In this document: in pieces, positions 8,661 to 17,449 of the stretch | Layout of the letters: each line of letters starts with the position of its first letter | Position numbering within the stretch: position 1 is the stretch's first letter | Origin: Bacteroidales bacterium | Lineage (GTDB): Bacteria; Bacteroidota; Bacteroidia; Bacteroidales; F082 | Assembly: GCA_017649945.1 (NCBI GenBank) | Contig: JAGCFU010000022.1 | Location: 1 to 64,000, forward strand | Length of the DNA: 64,000 bases | Reading direction: 5' to 3' | Notes under the pieces: generated by a model | What the model was told of the DNA's origin: nothing | The model's database searches: none | The model's input: only the letters and a program-made list of their open reading frames with translations | Position numbers and translations under genes: made by a program

Positions 8661-9181
8661 TGTTCATTAAAAACGATAAAGTTGCATTGCGTATCGCGGA
8701 GCCCAACGACGCTGACATAATCTACCGCTGGGAAAACGACATGCGGGTCTGGCGCGACAGCGAGACACTTGTCCCCTATTCCATGCGTCAGATTGAGCAG
8801 TTTCTATTGAACAACAACGACTTAATGAGCGAAAAGCAGCTCCGTCTGATGATTGAGGACGCTAAAAACGGTGCTCAGGTCGGGTGCATCGACATCTACG
8901 ATTACGACGCTTTCAACTCTCGGGCCGGCTTCGGCATCTTGATAGACGAAAAATACCGCGGACAGGGCTATGCAAAAAATGCAATAAAATTATTATTGGA
9001 TTATTGTTTTAACTCATTGCTACTCAACCAGATATATGCTTTGGTATTGGCAACAAACATCACAAGTCTCTTTTTGTTTGAGTCGATAGGTTTTGAGCGT
9101 TGCGGAGTGAGAAAACAATGGTGCAAGACCTCCGAGGGATTCATCGACCAGGTTGAATATCAATACATTAACAAAAAATGA
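8657..9181 (+). CDS. GNAT-family N-acetyltransferase
   Basis: This 174-residue protein has the RimJ/RimL-like GNAT layout: an N-terminal LRIAEPNDADIIYRWENDM, the acetyl-CoA loop in GFGILIDEKYRGQGYAKNAI, and the C-terminal NITSLFLFESIGFERCGVRK. The substrate is unknown. It overlaps dapF and mltG by 4 bases each, so it is expressed with cell-wall genes. The resemblance to SpeG-like or ribosomal-protein acetyltransferases is too general to name a substrate. Confidence 0.8.
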   Translation: MMFIKNDKVALRIAEPNDADIIYRWENDMRVWRDSETLVPYSMRQIEQFLLNNNDLMSEKQLRLMIEDAKNGAQVGCIDIYDYDAFNSRAGFGILIDEKYRGQGYAKNAIKLLLDYCFNSLLLNQIYALVLATNITSLFLFESIGFERCGVRKQWCKTSEGFIDQVEYQYINKK

Positions 9182-10197
9182 GCAAAGACAGGACGACATA
9201 TAAGGTATTGCTATTTTTCTTCTTGGTAATATTTGCCATCGCTGCATTGGTTGCAAGAAATTATCTGTACATCTCAAAACCGATAATCAAAACCGCCGAC
9301 GGTAAAGACGTATCGTTATATATCCCGTCAACCGCTGACTATCAATACGTTAAAAACGAATTAGAATCATTGAACGTTTTGGAAAGCAAAAAAGCGTTCG
9401 ACTGGCTGGCAAAAAAGATGCATTATGATGAAACGGTGCATCCTGGCAGATATATCCTGACTAACGGAATGTCTAACCGACAGTTAATCAACATGTTACG
9501 CATGGGATACCAGACACCGGTAAAGGTAGTGTTCAACAACATACGAACCCTCGAGCAGCTCGCAGGCCGCATCAGTGACCAGATTGAGGCGGATTCAGCA
9601 TCAATCATAAATGAGATAAAGAAAAGCGACGATATCGACGCAACTACCTTTATACCAAACACTTACGAGTTTTATTGGAACACCGACGCCGATGATTTTG
9701 TCGAGAAGATGGTTGCCGAACACAAACGTTTCTGGAATGCAACGAGGTTACAGAAGGCTCAAGATTTGAATCTTACGCCGCGACAGGTCAGCATTTTGGC
9801 ATCAATTATCGACAAGGAGACGACGAAAACCTCTGAAATGCCAAGGATTGCCGGTGTTTATCTGAACCGTCTGAGCAAGTGCTGGCCTCTTCAAGCCGAC
9901 CCGACACTCGTTTTTGCTTTAGGCGACTACAATATTCGGCGTGTTCTCGACGTTCATAAGAATATTGATTCGCCGTATAACACTTACAAATACGCTGGTC
10001 TGCCGCCGGGACCGATTTGCATCCCTTCGATAGCAGCCATCGACGCCGTCCTGAACGCTGAGAAACACAAATATTTCTATTTCTGCGCCAAGGACGATCT
10101 CTCTGGATACCACGTATTTGCAAGGAATATCGAGGAACACAACAAAAACGCGGATAAATATAGAAGAGCATTAAACAAAAACAAGATATACAAATGA
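9178..10197 (+). CDS. mltG: endolytic murein transglycosylase MltG
   Basis: This 339-residue YceG-like protein has one N-terminal transmembrane helix (VLLFFFLVIFAIAALVA) and a periplasmic LysM-like plus catalytic domain. The catalytic glutamate is Glu214 in SIIDKETTK, followed by the conserved VYLNRL, ADPTLVFALGD and YNTYKYAGLPPGPICIPS blocks. It cuts nascent glycan strands and sets their length. It overlaps neighbours at both ends by ATGA, within the dapF operon. Confidence 0.94.
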   Translation: MSKDRTTYKVLLFFFLVIFAIAALVARNYLYISKPIIKTADGKDVSLYIPSTADYQYVKNELESLNVLESKKAFDWLAKKMHYDETVHPGRYILTNGMSNRQLINMLRMGYQTPVKVVFNNIRTLEQLAGRISDQIEADSASIINEIKKSDDIDATTFIPNTYEFYWNTDADDFVEKMVAEHKRFWNATRLQKAQDLNLTPRQVSILASIIDKETTKTSEMPRIAGVYLNRLSKCWPLQADPTLVFALGDYNIRRVLDVHKNIDSPYNTYKYAGLPPGPICIPSIAAIDAVLNAEKHKYFYFCAKDDLSGYHVFARNIEEHNKNADKYRRALNKNKIYK

Positions 10198-11537
10198 AAG
10201 CATTCAAAGCATATGATATCCGAGGCGTTTGGGGCACTGACCTCAACGAAGCAACAGCCTACAGAATCGGGTATTTTCTGCCTGATATATTGCCGGCCAC
10301 GACATATTTAGTCGGTCGTGACATGCGTATCTCGTCGGACACCGTGTTCATGAACCTCGCCAACGGCTTGAGAGACAGAGGTGTCAACGTGGAAAGCGTA
10401 GGACTCTCCACCACCCCGATGATTTACTGGGCGACAGCAAGATACGGTTACGAAGCCTCTGTGATGATTACCGCGTCGCACAACCCGTCGAACCATAACG
10501 GCATGAAAATCAGCGCAAAAGACGCCAAACCGGTCGGATATGAAACAGGCTTGAACAAACTCGAGAAATTAGTGGAGTCGGACATCAAACCGCAACCGGT
10601 AGAGAAACCCGGCACACTCAGCGAAATCAATCTGTATGCGGAATATATTGAGTTTCAGCGTCAGTTCCTCGGCGACATCCGTGATTTGAGAGTCGCTGTC
10701 GACTGCAGCAACGGAGCGTCGAACATCTTTATCAAGAAGCTTCTCGGAGACACACCTTATTATATTAATGACACCCTCGACGGACGTTTTCCAGGACACG
10801 AGCCGAATCCGCTGGATGCCGAGAATCAAAAACAAATAAAGGAACTTGTGCAGAAGAACAGATGCGACATCGGACTTCTCTTCGATGGTGACGCCGACCG
10901 TATCACTTTCATCGACGAAAGAGGCCAGTTCATCTCTCCCGACCTAATCATTGCCTTCCTTGGCAACTATTTCCTTGGCGAGAAAAAACAAAAAGGCATT
11001 GTGCTTCAGGACATCAGGTCGTCACGAGCCATTCAGGAATATCTTGGCAAACTCTATAACGCAAAAGTGGAGACGTGGCGTGTCGGTCGTGCCTACGCAG
11101 CCCTAAAACTCCGTGAACTCAACGGCTGCTTCGGCGGTGAACTCGCAGGACATTACTACTTCCGCGATTTCTACTATTCCGACTCAGGAATCATGGCAGC
11201 ATTGCTGGTGCTCCGTCTGTTAGCACATTTTAAGACAGAAAGAAAGACTATGTCAATGATTATCAAGGAGATATCAGGTTATCACAACTCTGGCGAAATC
11301 AACTTCACCATCGAGAAGAAACAAGAAGCCATGGATGCAGTGCGTGACCATTTCATGAAAATAGAAAAACCTGAGCGTTTCCTCGACTTCGACGGCTATC
11401 GTCTTGACTATCACGACTGGTGGCTCAGCATCAGACCGTCAAACACCGAGCCATATCTGAGATTTCTGGCCGAAGCGAAAGATGAAAACAAGTTGAAAGA
11501 AATAGTTGACACTGTGACAAAAATTATCAAATCATGA
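10194..11537 (+). CDS. phosphohexomutase (phosphomannomutase/phosphoglucomutase family)
   Basis: This 447-residue alpha-D-phosphohexomutase has the phosphoserine loop MITASHNPS (Ser95), the Mg-binding loop LLFDGDADR at about 229-237, the sugar-binding GGELAGHYYFRD and the phosphate-binding RPSNTEPYLR near the end. It interconverts hexose 1- and 6-phosphates. It differs from the window's glmM (DPDVDR, GGEGNGGVI), and GGELAGH is usual in ManB/AlgC-type enzymes, so GDP-mannose or glucose 1-phosphate supply is likely. The exact sugar is not certain. Confidence 0.85.
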   Translation: MKAFKAYDIRGVWGTDLNEATAYRIGYFLPDILPATTYLVGRDMRISSDTVFMNLANGLRDRGVNVESVGLSTTPMIYWATARYGYEASVMITASHNPSNHNGMKISAKDAKPVGYETGLNKLEKLVESDIKPQPVEKPGTLSEINLYAEYIEFQRQFLGDIRDLRVAVDCSNGASNIFIKKLLGDTPYYINDTLDGRFPGHEPNPLDAENQKQIKELVQKNRCDIGLLFDGDADRITFIDERGQFISPDLIIAFLGNYFLGEKKQKGIVLQDIRSSRAIQEYLGKLYNAKVETWRVGRAYAALKLRELNGCFGGELAGHYYFRDFYYSDSGIMAALLVLRLLAHFKTERKTMSMIIKEISGYHNSGEINFTIEKKQEAMDAVRDHFMKIEKPERFLDFDGYRLDYHDWWLSIRPSNTEPYLRFLAEAKDENKLKEIVDTVTKIIKS

Positions 11538-11953
11538 GAAAAACATTGTTTGTAGCAGTCTTGGCGACCATATTTTTAATGGTCAGTTGCGGTCCGAATC
11601 CTCAGAAATCCAGGATGTATTTGGATAAAGGGATTGACTATATGTACGCGTCACAAGACGAAGAGGCGATTGAGTGTTTCAACAAGGCCATAAAATATGA
11701 CGAGAACAACTACAAGGCCTATTATTACCGCGGATGCGCCTATATCAGCATTCTCAAGAGAGACCAGGCATTCAGCGATTGGAACAAAGCCATTGAATTG
11801 AAGGAAGACTTCCCGGATCCGTATTTCAACCTCGGACTGCTTTACAGAAGAAACAACGACCCTGCGATGGCGTGCTATTATTTCAAATTAGCTGAGAAAT
11901 ATGGCCGTCAGAACATGGAAGACTACGTGAAGTTCTGCGATTATTACGAGTAA
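11534..11953 (+). CDS. small TPR-repeat lipoprotein
   Basis: This 139-residue protein has a lipoprotein signal with lipobox MVSC (Cys19 or so) and about two to three tetratricopeptide repeats (DEEAIECFNKAIKYDENNYK, then AYYYRGCAYI and PDPYFNLGLLY). It is probably an outer-membrane-anchored adaptor. It overlaps the phosphohexomutase by ATGA and is one base from recR. No specific partner can be named. Confidence 0.8.
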   Translation: MRKTLFVAVLATIFLMVSCGPNPQKSRMYLDKGIDYMYASQDEEAIECFNKAIKYDENNYKAYYYRGCAYISILKRDQAFSDWNKAIELKEDFPDPYFNLGLLYRRNNDPAMACYYFKLAEKYGRQNMEDYVKFCDYYE

Positions 11954-11954
11954 A

Positions 11955-12563
11955 ATGGCGGAATATTCTTCAATATTATTGGAAAAAGCCGTCGATGAGC
12001 TGTCGAAGCTGCCTGGAATCGGGAAAAAGACGGCCTTAAGGTTGGCGTTGCATCTTCTTGGCGAGGAAAAAGTTACTACAGAATCGCTTGCGCAGTCGCT
12101 GTTAAGCATGCGAAACAACATCGTTTTGTGCAAACGCTGTTATAACATTTCCGACGAGGAGCACTGCTCTATCTGTTCTAACCCCAAGAGAGACAACGAG
12201 TTACTGTGTGTCGTCGCCGACATGCGCGATGTGATGGCCATTGAGCGCACAGGCTCGTTCAACGGCATCTACCACGTCTTGGGCGGCGTCATCGACCCGA
12301 TAAACGGCATCTCGCCCAACGATTTGAGAATCAAAGAGTTGGTTGACAGAAGCATCAACGAGAATTTCAAGGAGATAATCTTGGCGTTGCCGGCCACTAT
12401 TGAGGGTGACACCACCAACTACTACATTTTCAAGATGTTAAAACATTTTGAAGGTCAGATCACCGCCATTGCAAAGGGCATCTCTGTCGGCGACGCTTTG
12501 GAGTTTGCCGATGAGGTGACATTAGGACGGTCGATTAAGAACAGGATACCGTTTAATCATTAA
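11955..12563 (+). CDS. recR: recombination protein RecR
   Basis: This 202-residue protein acts with RecO/RecF to load RecA. A helix-hairpin-helix (LPGIGKKTALRLALHLL) is followed by the zinc finger CKRCYNISDEEHCSIC, the Toprim domain (LLCVVADMRDVMAIERTGSF ... LGGVIDPINGI) and a C-terminal Walker-B-like segment. The length is normal. It is the last gene of the dapF operon, and its end overlaps the convergent small gene by 11 bases. Confidence 0.95.
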   Translation: MAEYSSILLEKAVDELSKLPGIGKKTALRLALHLLGEEKVTTESLAQSLLSMRNNIVLCKRCYNISDEEHCSICSNPKRDNELLCVVADMRDVMAIERTGSFNGIYHVLGGVIDPINGISPNDLRIKELVDRSINENFKEIILALPATIEGDTTNYYIFKMLKHFEGQITAIAKGISVGDALEFADEVTLGRSIKNRIPFNH

Positions 12564-12780
12564 TCTCCTCAAAGAGATTTAGCTGATTTTCACAGAGATA
12601 CAATTCTTCAGGCACACCATATTCATAGTGTGAGATGAATCGCTCAATGTTTTTCTTAATCAACTTGATAGGCGTGGTTTTACGCGCCTTGCAATAGTTT
12701 TTGAGCGACCGATACTGACCTTGCGACAGCTTAAACGTTATCGCATGGTATTTGTAGCTCCGGTGGTGATGTTTCTTCAT
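12553..12780 (-). CDS. small basic protein, possibly ribbon-helix-helix-like
   Basis: This 75-residue protein starts MKKHHHRSYKYHAITFKLS. A strand-helix-helix pattern (AITFKLSQGQYRSLKNYCKA, then TPIKLIKKNIERFI) resembles small RHH DNA-binding proteins, but I do not recognise a named family. It is separated from glmM by two bases and could be its downstream operon partner. The close packing against recR and glmM supports that it is a real gene. Confidence 0.55.
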   Translation of the reverse strand: MKKHHHRSYKYHAITFKLSQGQYRSLKNYCKARKTTPIKLIKKNIERFISHYEYGVPEELYLCENQLNLFEEIND

Positions 12781-12782
12781 AT

Positions 12783-14165
12783 TTACATCATTTTCTTTGC
12801 TTCATCAAGCATCATCTGCGCCAGTTTGTCGGCTTCAGCTTCTGACTTGCCTTCAGAGTAGACGCGGATGATAGGCTCTGTATTCGACTTGCGGAGATGA
12901 ACCCAGCCGTCAGCGAAGTCGATTTTCACGCCGTCGATGGTGGTCACCTGCTCGTTTTTGAACTTGTCAGCAAGCTTAGCGAGGATGCCGTCGACATCAG
13001 TCTGAGGCGTGAGCTGAATCTTGTTTTTCGACATATAATACAGAGGGAATTTCTTCTTGAGTTCCGACACAGTGCAGTGATTCTCAACGAGATACGTCAG
13101 GAACAGGCCGACACCGACGAGAGCGTCGCGACCGTAATGAATCTCAGGATAGATTACGCCTCCGTTGCCTTCGCCGCCGATGACAGCGTTCACTTCCTTC
13201 ATCTTAGCCACCACGTTGACCTCGCCCACTGCAGCTGCCGAATATTGTCCGCCTGCAGCGTTTGTCACGTCACGCAGAGCACGTGTTGAAGAAAGATTCG
13301 AGACAGTGTTGCCTTTCTTGTGTTCCAAAATATAAGAAGCGACAGTCACTAGGGTGTATTCCTCGCCGTACATCTCCCCTTTCTCGTTGATGAACGCGAG
13401 ACGGTCGACGTCAGGGTCAACGACGATGCCAAGGTCGGCACCACATTCTTTCACTTTGGCGCAAGTGTCGACAAGATTTACAGCCAACGGCTCAGGGTTA
13501 TGAGCGAATTTTCCGGTCACCTCGCAGTTAAGCTCGATAATGTTTTTCACTCCTAACTTCTTGAGTAACATCGGGATAGCCATTCCGCCTGTGGAGTTCA
13601 CACCGTCGACGACGACTTTCAGGTTAGCTTTCTCAATGAGTTCCTTTTTCACTAGAGGCAGCTTGCACACCATGTCGGCATGACGTTCAATCCAGCCTTC
13701 AGCAAGCGTGTATGTTCCTATTTCATCGATTGGAGAAAACTCATATTCGTCTTTTGCGGCTTTCTCGAGCAGCCATTTTCCATCGGCGGCGTCGATGAAT
13801 TCACCTTTGTTATCAAGGAGTTTGAGAGCATTCCATTCTTTCGGGTTATGCGATGCAGTGAGGATGACGCCGCCGTCGGCCTTAAGCTCGGTGACAGCGA
13901 TTTCTGTCGTCGGAGTGGTGCTCAGACCGATATCAATGACATCGGCACCCATAGCCTGCAGGTTACCGCAAACTAATTGGTTAACCATTGTACCTGAAAG
14001 ACGGCCATCGCGACCGACCACTATACGCGGACGCTGCACGCCACCACGTCTGATCAAACAAATAAAAGCTGAAGTCAGCTTGACAATATCTATCGGGGTC
14101 AACCCGTCGTCCGGTCTGCCGCCAATGGTGCCGCGAAATCCGGAAATTGATTTAATCAATGGCAT
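12783..14165 (-). CDS. glmM: phosphoglucosamine mutase
   Basis: This 460-residue phosphohexomutase makes glucosamine 1-phosphate for UDP-GlcNAc. The phosphoserine loop is TASHNPKEW (Ser105), the metal loop DPDVDRLAF, the sugar-binding loop GGEGNGGVIYPEIHYGRDAL and the phosphate loop RKSNTEPIIRVY. The start MPLIKSISGFRGTIGG is the usual one. The reverse-strand -7 box is at 14184-14191. The AmgK/MurU-like pair at 46344-48546 would feed the same amino-sugar nucleotide pool. Confidence 0.9.
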   Translation of the reverse strand: MPLIKSISGFRGTIGGRPDDGLTPIDIVKLTSAFICLIRRGGVQRPRIVVGRDGRLSGTMVNQLVCGNLQAMGADVIDIGLSTTPTTEIAVTELKADGGVILTASHNPKEWNALKLLDNKGEFIDAADGKWLLEKAAKDEYEFSPIDEIGTYTLAEGWIERHADMVCKLPLVKKELIEKANLKVVVDGVNSTGGMAIPMLLKKLGVKNIIELNCEVTGKFAHNPEPLAVNLVDTCAKVKECGADLGIVVDPDVDRLAFINEKGEMYGEEYTLVTVASYILEHKKGNTVSNLSSTRALRDVTNAAGGQYSAAAVGEVNVVAKMKEVNAVIGGEGNGGVIYPEIHYGRDALVGVGLFLTYLVENHCTVSELKKKFPLYYMSKNKIQLTPQTDVDGILAKLADKFKNEQVTTIDGVKIDFADGWVHLRKSNTEPIIRVYSEGKSEAEADKLAQMMLDEAKKMM

Positions 14166-14183
14166 AATTCAAAAAATTTTCTG

Positions 14184-14191
14184 CAAAGATA
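14184..14191 (-). promoter_or_regulatory. -7 box for glmM
   Basis: On the reverse strand TATCTTTG, followed by CAG, lies 18 bases before the glmM ATG. It matches the TATCTTTGCAG form seen before several other genes here. Confidence 0.6.
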
Positions 14192-14220
14192 TGACATTAT
14201 TTTGAATTTTCAAAATTTAA

Positions 14221-14294
14221 TTTTCAGGATATAAGAAAAAATCAGGCCTTAGAAAGGAAAGATTTCGAGACTGATTTTTCTCATATCCTGAAAA
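14221..14294. repeat. long near-perfect inverted repeat between divergent promoters
   Basis: The 25-base arm at 14221-14245 (begins TTTTCAGGATAT, ends AAAATCAG) is complementary to the 24-base arm at 14271-14294 (begins CTGATTTT, ends ATATCCTGAAAA), with one bulged base and one mismatch, around a 25-base loop. It lies outside both leaders, since the glmM and TPR-gene -7 boxes are at 14184-14191 and 14366-14373. It may be a palindromic mobile element or a small RNA. Confidence 0.75.
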
Positions 14295-14365
14295 GCAGTC
14301 TTCAAGTATCGTAAAAACATACGTTTCATATTCTAAAAAAGTGTAATTCATAGAATTATTTTTCG

Positions 14366-14373
14366 TATTTTTG
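14366..14373 (+). promoter_or_regulatory. -7 box for the TPR protein operon
   Basis: TATTTTTG followed by CA matches TAnnTTTG and lies 14 bases before the ATG at 14388. Confidence 0.6.
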
Positions 14374-14387
14374 CAAAAATTTGAATA

Positions 14388-15812
14388 ATGTTAGACGACG
14401 ACAATTTCATGGATGACGATTTTGACGTGAAGGAGCTTGTTGACCGTTTCGAGAAGATGGTCAAACAGCATCAGTCATGCTATTTCGACGCCGATGAGTT
14501 GAACGTCATTTTGGAGCATTATCTGCAGCACAACAACATCAAGAGGGCGAATTTAGCCGCCGACATCGCTGTAAAATATCATCCCAACAACCCGATTATC
14601 AACATCATAAAGGCAAAGCAGCTTTTAGCGAATTCGCACGCACAGGAAGCACTCTCTACGTTAAAGAATGCCAATTTGGACCACAATGACGCCGATTATC
14701 TGCTCACGTTGGGTGCATGTTATTCCGATTTGGGTGAGCATCAAAAGGCAATCAGAGCATACATGAAAGCCGCTAAAGAGTTCGATTTCAAGGATTGTGA
14801 GGATATTTACAACTTCATCGCCGTGGAATACGAGAATCTCGGCGACATGGAGAACGCCCTCAAGTTTTTCACTTTGGGCATTGACAAAGCCGAAGATATT
14901 GACAATCAATATTTTGAGATAAGAAACTGCTATTCGTTCCTTCATAAGATGGATGAGGCGTTGGCGTTTTTCCGCAAGCAAATCGACAAGAATCCGTATA
15001 GCGTGTCAGCTTGGATGGCACTCGGCAACTGCTATGTGCGCCTTGGCGACCTCGAAAACGCCATCGAACAGTTCGATTACGCCCTTTCCATCGACCCACA
15101 TTATAAAAAAGGTTACATCGACATCGCCACGGCTTACAATGAACTGGATAAATTCAAGGAAACCATTGAGATTGTTGAGGAAGCCAAACGTTATAATGCT
15201 GAGTCGGCACTGCTGCTATGTCTTTACGGTGAGGCGCACGCAAAACTCGGCGACAATGAATCGGCGCTGAAGATTTACCAGAAAGCCATGAAGCTCGACG
15301 ACAAGATTCCGGAAGCGTATGCAGGCATAGGATTCGTGCTCAGCGACGAAGGCAACCCGCAGTCGGCGATAAAATTCCTAAAACACGCGCACACGCTGTC
15401 GCCGTACAACACCGACTACATGTACGTGCTTATCGAGGAATACAACAAAATCGAGGAATACGACAACGCGTTGAAGTTTGTGAACGAGATTCTGGATCTG
15501 AACCCATACGACGAGAACGTTTACATCTCGATGATGGAATGCTACGTGATGAAAGACGACCCGGAGAACGCAATGGAGTCGCTGGAACGTGGCTTGAGAA
15601 TACTCCCGAACAACGCGGCGCTGCTCTATCGCAAGGCGTTCCTCTATTTCGCGCAGGAAAAAGACGAGTCGGGCTTGCTGACACTTGAGATGGCGCTGAA
15701 TTCAGACTACGACGGACATATCGAGTTCCTGAATTTCGATGCTGAAAACCTCACAAGCAACCCAAACATCATGGATTTGATTGAAGAATACAGGATTAAA
15801 AACAGAAAATAG
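14388..15812 (+). CDS. TPR-repeat protein
   Basis: This 474-residue acidic protein is made of about ten tetratricopeptide repeats from residue 40 to the end (for example LTLGACYSDLGEHQKAIRAY and AWMALGNCYVRLGDLENAIE). There is no signal peptide, so it is probably cytoplasmic. Such proteins are scaffolds and no specific partner is visible. It heads a forward run with the DUF368 gene (13 bases away), aroE and tex. Confidence 0.85.
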   Translation: MLDDDNFMDDDFDVKELVDRFEKMVKQHQSCYFDADELNVILEHYLQHNNIKRANLAADIAVKYHPNNPIINIIKAKQLLANSHAQEALSTLKNANLDHNDADYLLTLGACYSDLGEHQKAIRAYMKAAKEFDFKDCEDIYNFIAVEYENLGDMENALKFFTLGIDKAEDIDNQYFEIRNCYSFLHKMDEALAFFRKQIDKNPYSVSAWMALGNCYVRLGDLENAIEQFDYALSIDPHYKKGYIDIATAYNELDKFKETIEIVEEAKRYNAESALLLCLYGEAHAKLGDNESALKIYQKAMKLDDKIPEAYAGIGFVLSDEGNPQSAIKFLKHAHTLSPYNTDYMYVLIEEYNKIEEYDNALKFVNEILDLNPYDENVYISMMECYVMKDDPENAMESLERGLRILPNNAALLYRKAFLYFAQEKDESGLLTLEMALNSDYDGHIEFLNFDAENLTSNPNIMDLIEEYRIKNRK

Positions 15813-15825
15813 CTCATAAATCATT

Positions 15826-16719
15826 ATGAATCAATTTGTTAGCAACTTTTTAAAAGGCATGGGAATTGGCACAGCCAATGTGATACCGGGAGTTTCAGGT
15901 GGCACGATAGCCTTGCTTACCGGCATATTCGAGAGACTGATAAACTGTCTTAAATCATTCAATATCACCGCGTTACAGCTGTTTTTCAAAGGCAAATTCA
16001 AAGAATTGGTCAAACATACAGATTTATGGTTTTTGTTGTCGGTAGGCCTCGGCGTGATTGCCGCAATCTTCACCACAGCAAGGATTTTCGACTATCTTTT
16101 CAAGCATTATCCGGTATATCTCTGGTCGTTTTTCTTTGGAATGATTCTCACCTCGATATATTTTGTCGGGAAAACCATCGACAAATGGAATTGGCAAGTT
16201 ATTCTCTCATTTTTGCTCGGAACAGGCATCGCGGTGTTCATCGCTTTTGTCAAGCCGGCAACGGAAAACAGCAGTTTCATTTACCTTATTATATGTGGAG
16301 CGATAGCCACCTGCTCGATGATTTTACCGGGCTTGTCGGGCTCATTCATCCTAATCATCATGGGCAACTACCAGCTGGTGATGATAGATTCTGTCAATAA
16401 ACTCGACTTGCACATCCTCCTGCCGGTTGTTATCGGAGCAGTCGTCGGACTTGTAGCGTTCTCGCATTTCCTTTCTTGGATTTACAAGAACTACAGAAAC
16501 ATCACGATAGCGCTTCTGACAGGTTTCATACTCGGCTCTGCGCCAATCATCTGGCCTTGGAAAAACAGCGTCATTACATATTTCGGCGACAAAGAGAAAG
16601 TTATCGGATACGAATATTTCATCCCGAACATGGACATCAAATTCGCCACAGCCATTGTCATCATGCTGATAGGCGCCGCATTGATAATTTTAACAGAGAA
16701 AATGGCTGCTAAGAAATGA
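15826..16719 (+). CDS. DUF368 membrane protein, PopT-type polyprenyl-phosphate transporter
   Basis: This 297-residue protein has about eight transmembrane helices and the signature GIGTANVIPGVSGGTIALLTG near the N-terminus, with a matching second motif ATCSMILPGLSGSFILIIMG in the middle, as in an inverted-repeat transporter. Members of DUF368 have been shown to recycle undecaprenyl phosphate across the inner membrane (PopT), beside the DedA-type UptA. By that family knowledge it supports wall and capsule synthesis. Its stop overlaps aroE by ATGA. Confidence 0.85.
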   Translation: MNQFVSNFLKGMGIGTANVIPGVSGGTIALLTGIFERLINCLKSFNITALQLFFKGKFKELVKHTDLWFLLSVGLGVIAAIFTTARIFDYLFKHYPVYLWSFFFGMILTSIYFVGKTIDKWNWQVILSFLLGTGIAVFIAFVKPATENSSFIYLIICGAIATCSMILPGLSGSFILIIMGNYQLVMIDSVNKLDLHILLPVVIGAVVGLVAFSHFLSWIYKNYRNITIALLTGFILGSAPIIWPWKNSVITYFGDKEKVIGYEYFIPNMDIKFATAIVIMLIGAALIILTEKMAAKK

Positions 16720-17438
16720 AAACATTCGGTTTGATCGGTCATCCGTTAAGTCATTCATTTTCAAAGGCTTATTTCGACAATAAATTTAAGAAAGAGCATT
16801 TGGACTGCCGTTTCACCAATTTTGACATCGAAAAGCTCGACAAACTCGAAGAGATAATCAAGCAAAACTCTGATTTACAAGGATTTACAATAACACATCC
16901 GTATAAAAAAGAGATTTTCCAATATCTTTATTCTGTTGATGCGGATGCCAAGGAAATAGGGGCTGTCAATGTCGTGAAAATCGACGCGAACAGGAAATTA
17001 CACGGCTTCAATACAGATTACATCGGTTTTCAAGGACTTTTGGAGGAAGCGACAGCAAATCGTAACATTAAAAAAGCCTATATCTGCGGCACTGGCGGCG
17101 CATCGGAAGCAGTGAAATTCGTTTTGAAAAATAAAAACATCAAATTCGATATTTTATCCAGGAAAAACGATTCGTACCAGAGATTAAAAACAGCAGGTTT
17201 CAACGATAATGAATTGATTGTCAACGCGACACCAGTCGGGATGTATCCCAATTCAGGAGAATCATTGGATTTACCGTATGCGACTGCAAATGAGACAAAT
17301 GTTTTCATAGATTTGATTTACAATCCGGAGACGACAAAATTTATGGCAGAGGCGAAAAAACACGGAGCCAAGACATACAACGGATTGATAATGTTGCAGT
17401 TACAAGCTGAGGCAGCGTGGAAAATCTTAAATAAATAG
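16716..17438 (+). CDS. aroE: shikimate dehydrogenase
   Basis: This 240-residue enzyme reduces 3-dehydroshikimate with NADPH. The shikimate-binding GHPLSHSFSKAYF is at the N-terminus, the catalytic lysine lies in TITHPYKKEI, and NTDYIGFQGLL supplies the aspartate. The nucleotide-binding ICGTGGASEAVKFVL and the NATPVGMYP block follow. The protein is slightly shorter than the E. coli enzyme, as is usual for this phylum. It overlaps the DUF368 gene by 4 bases and is 11 bases before tex. Confidence 0.93.
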   Translation: MKTFGLIGHPLSHSFSKAYFDNKFKKEHLDCRFTNFDIEKLDKLEEIIKQNSDLQGFTITHPYKKEIFQYLYSVDADAKEIGAVNVVKIDANRKLHGFNTDYIGFQGLLEEATANRNIKKAYICGTGGASEAVKFVLKNKNIKFDILSRKNDSYQRLKTAGFNDNELIVNATPVGMYPNSGESLDLPYATANETNVFIDLIYNPETTKFMAEAKKHGAKTYNGLIMLQLQAEAAWKILNK

Positions 17439-17449
17439 TAGAGAGAATT

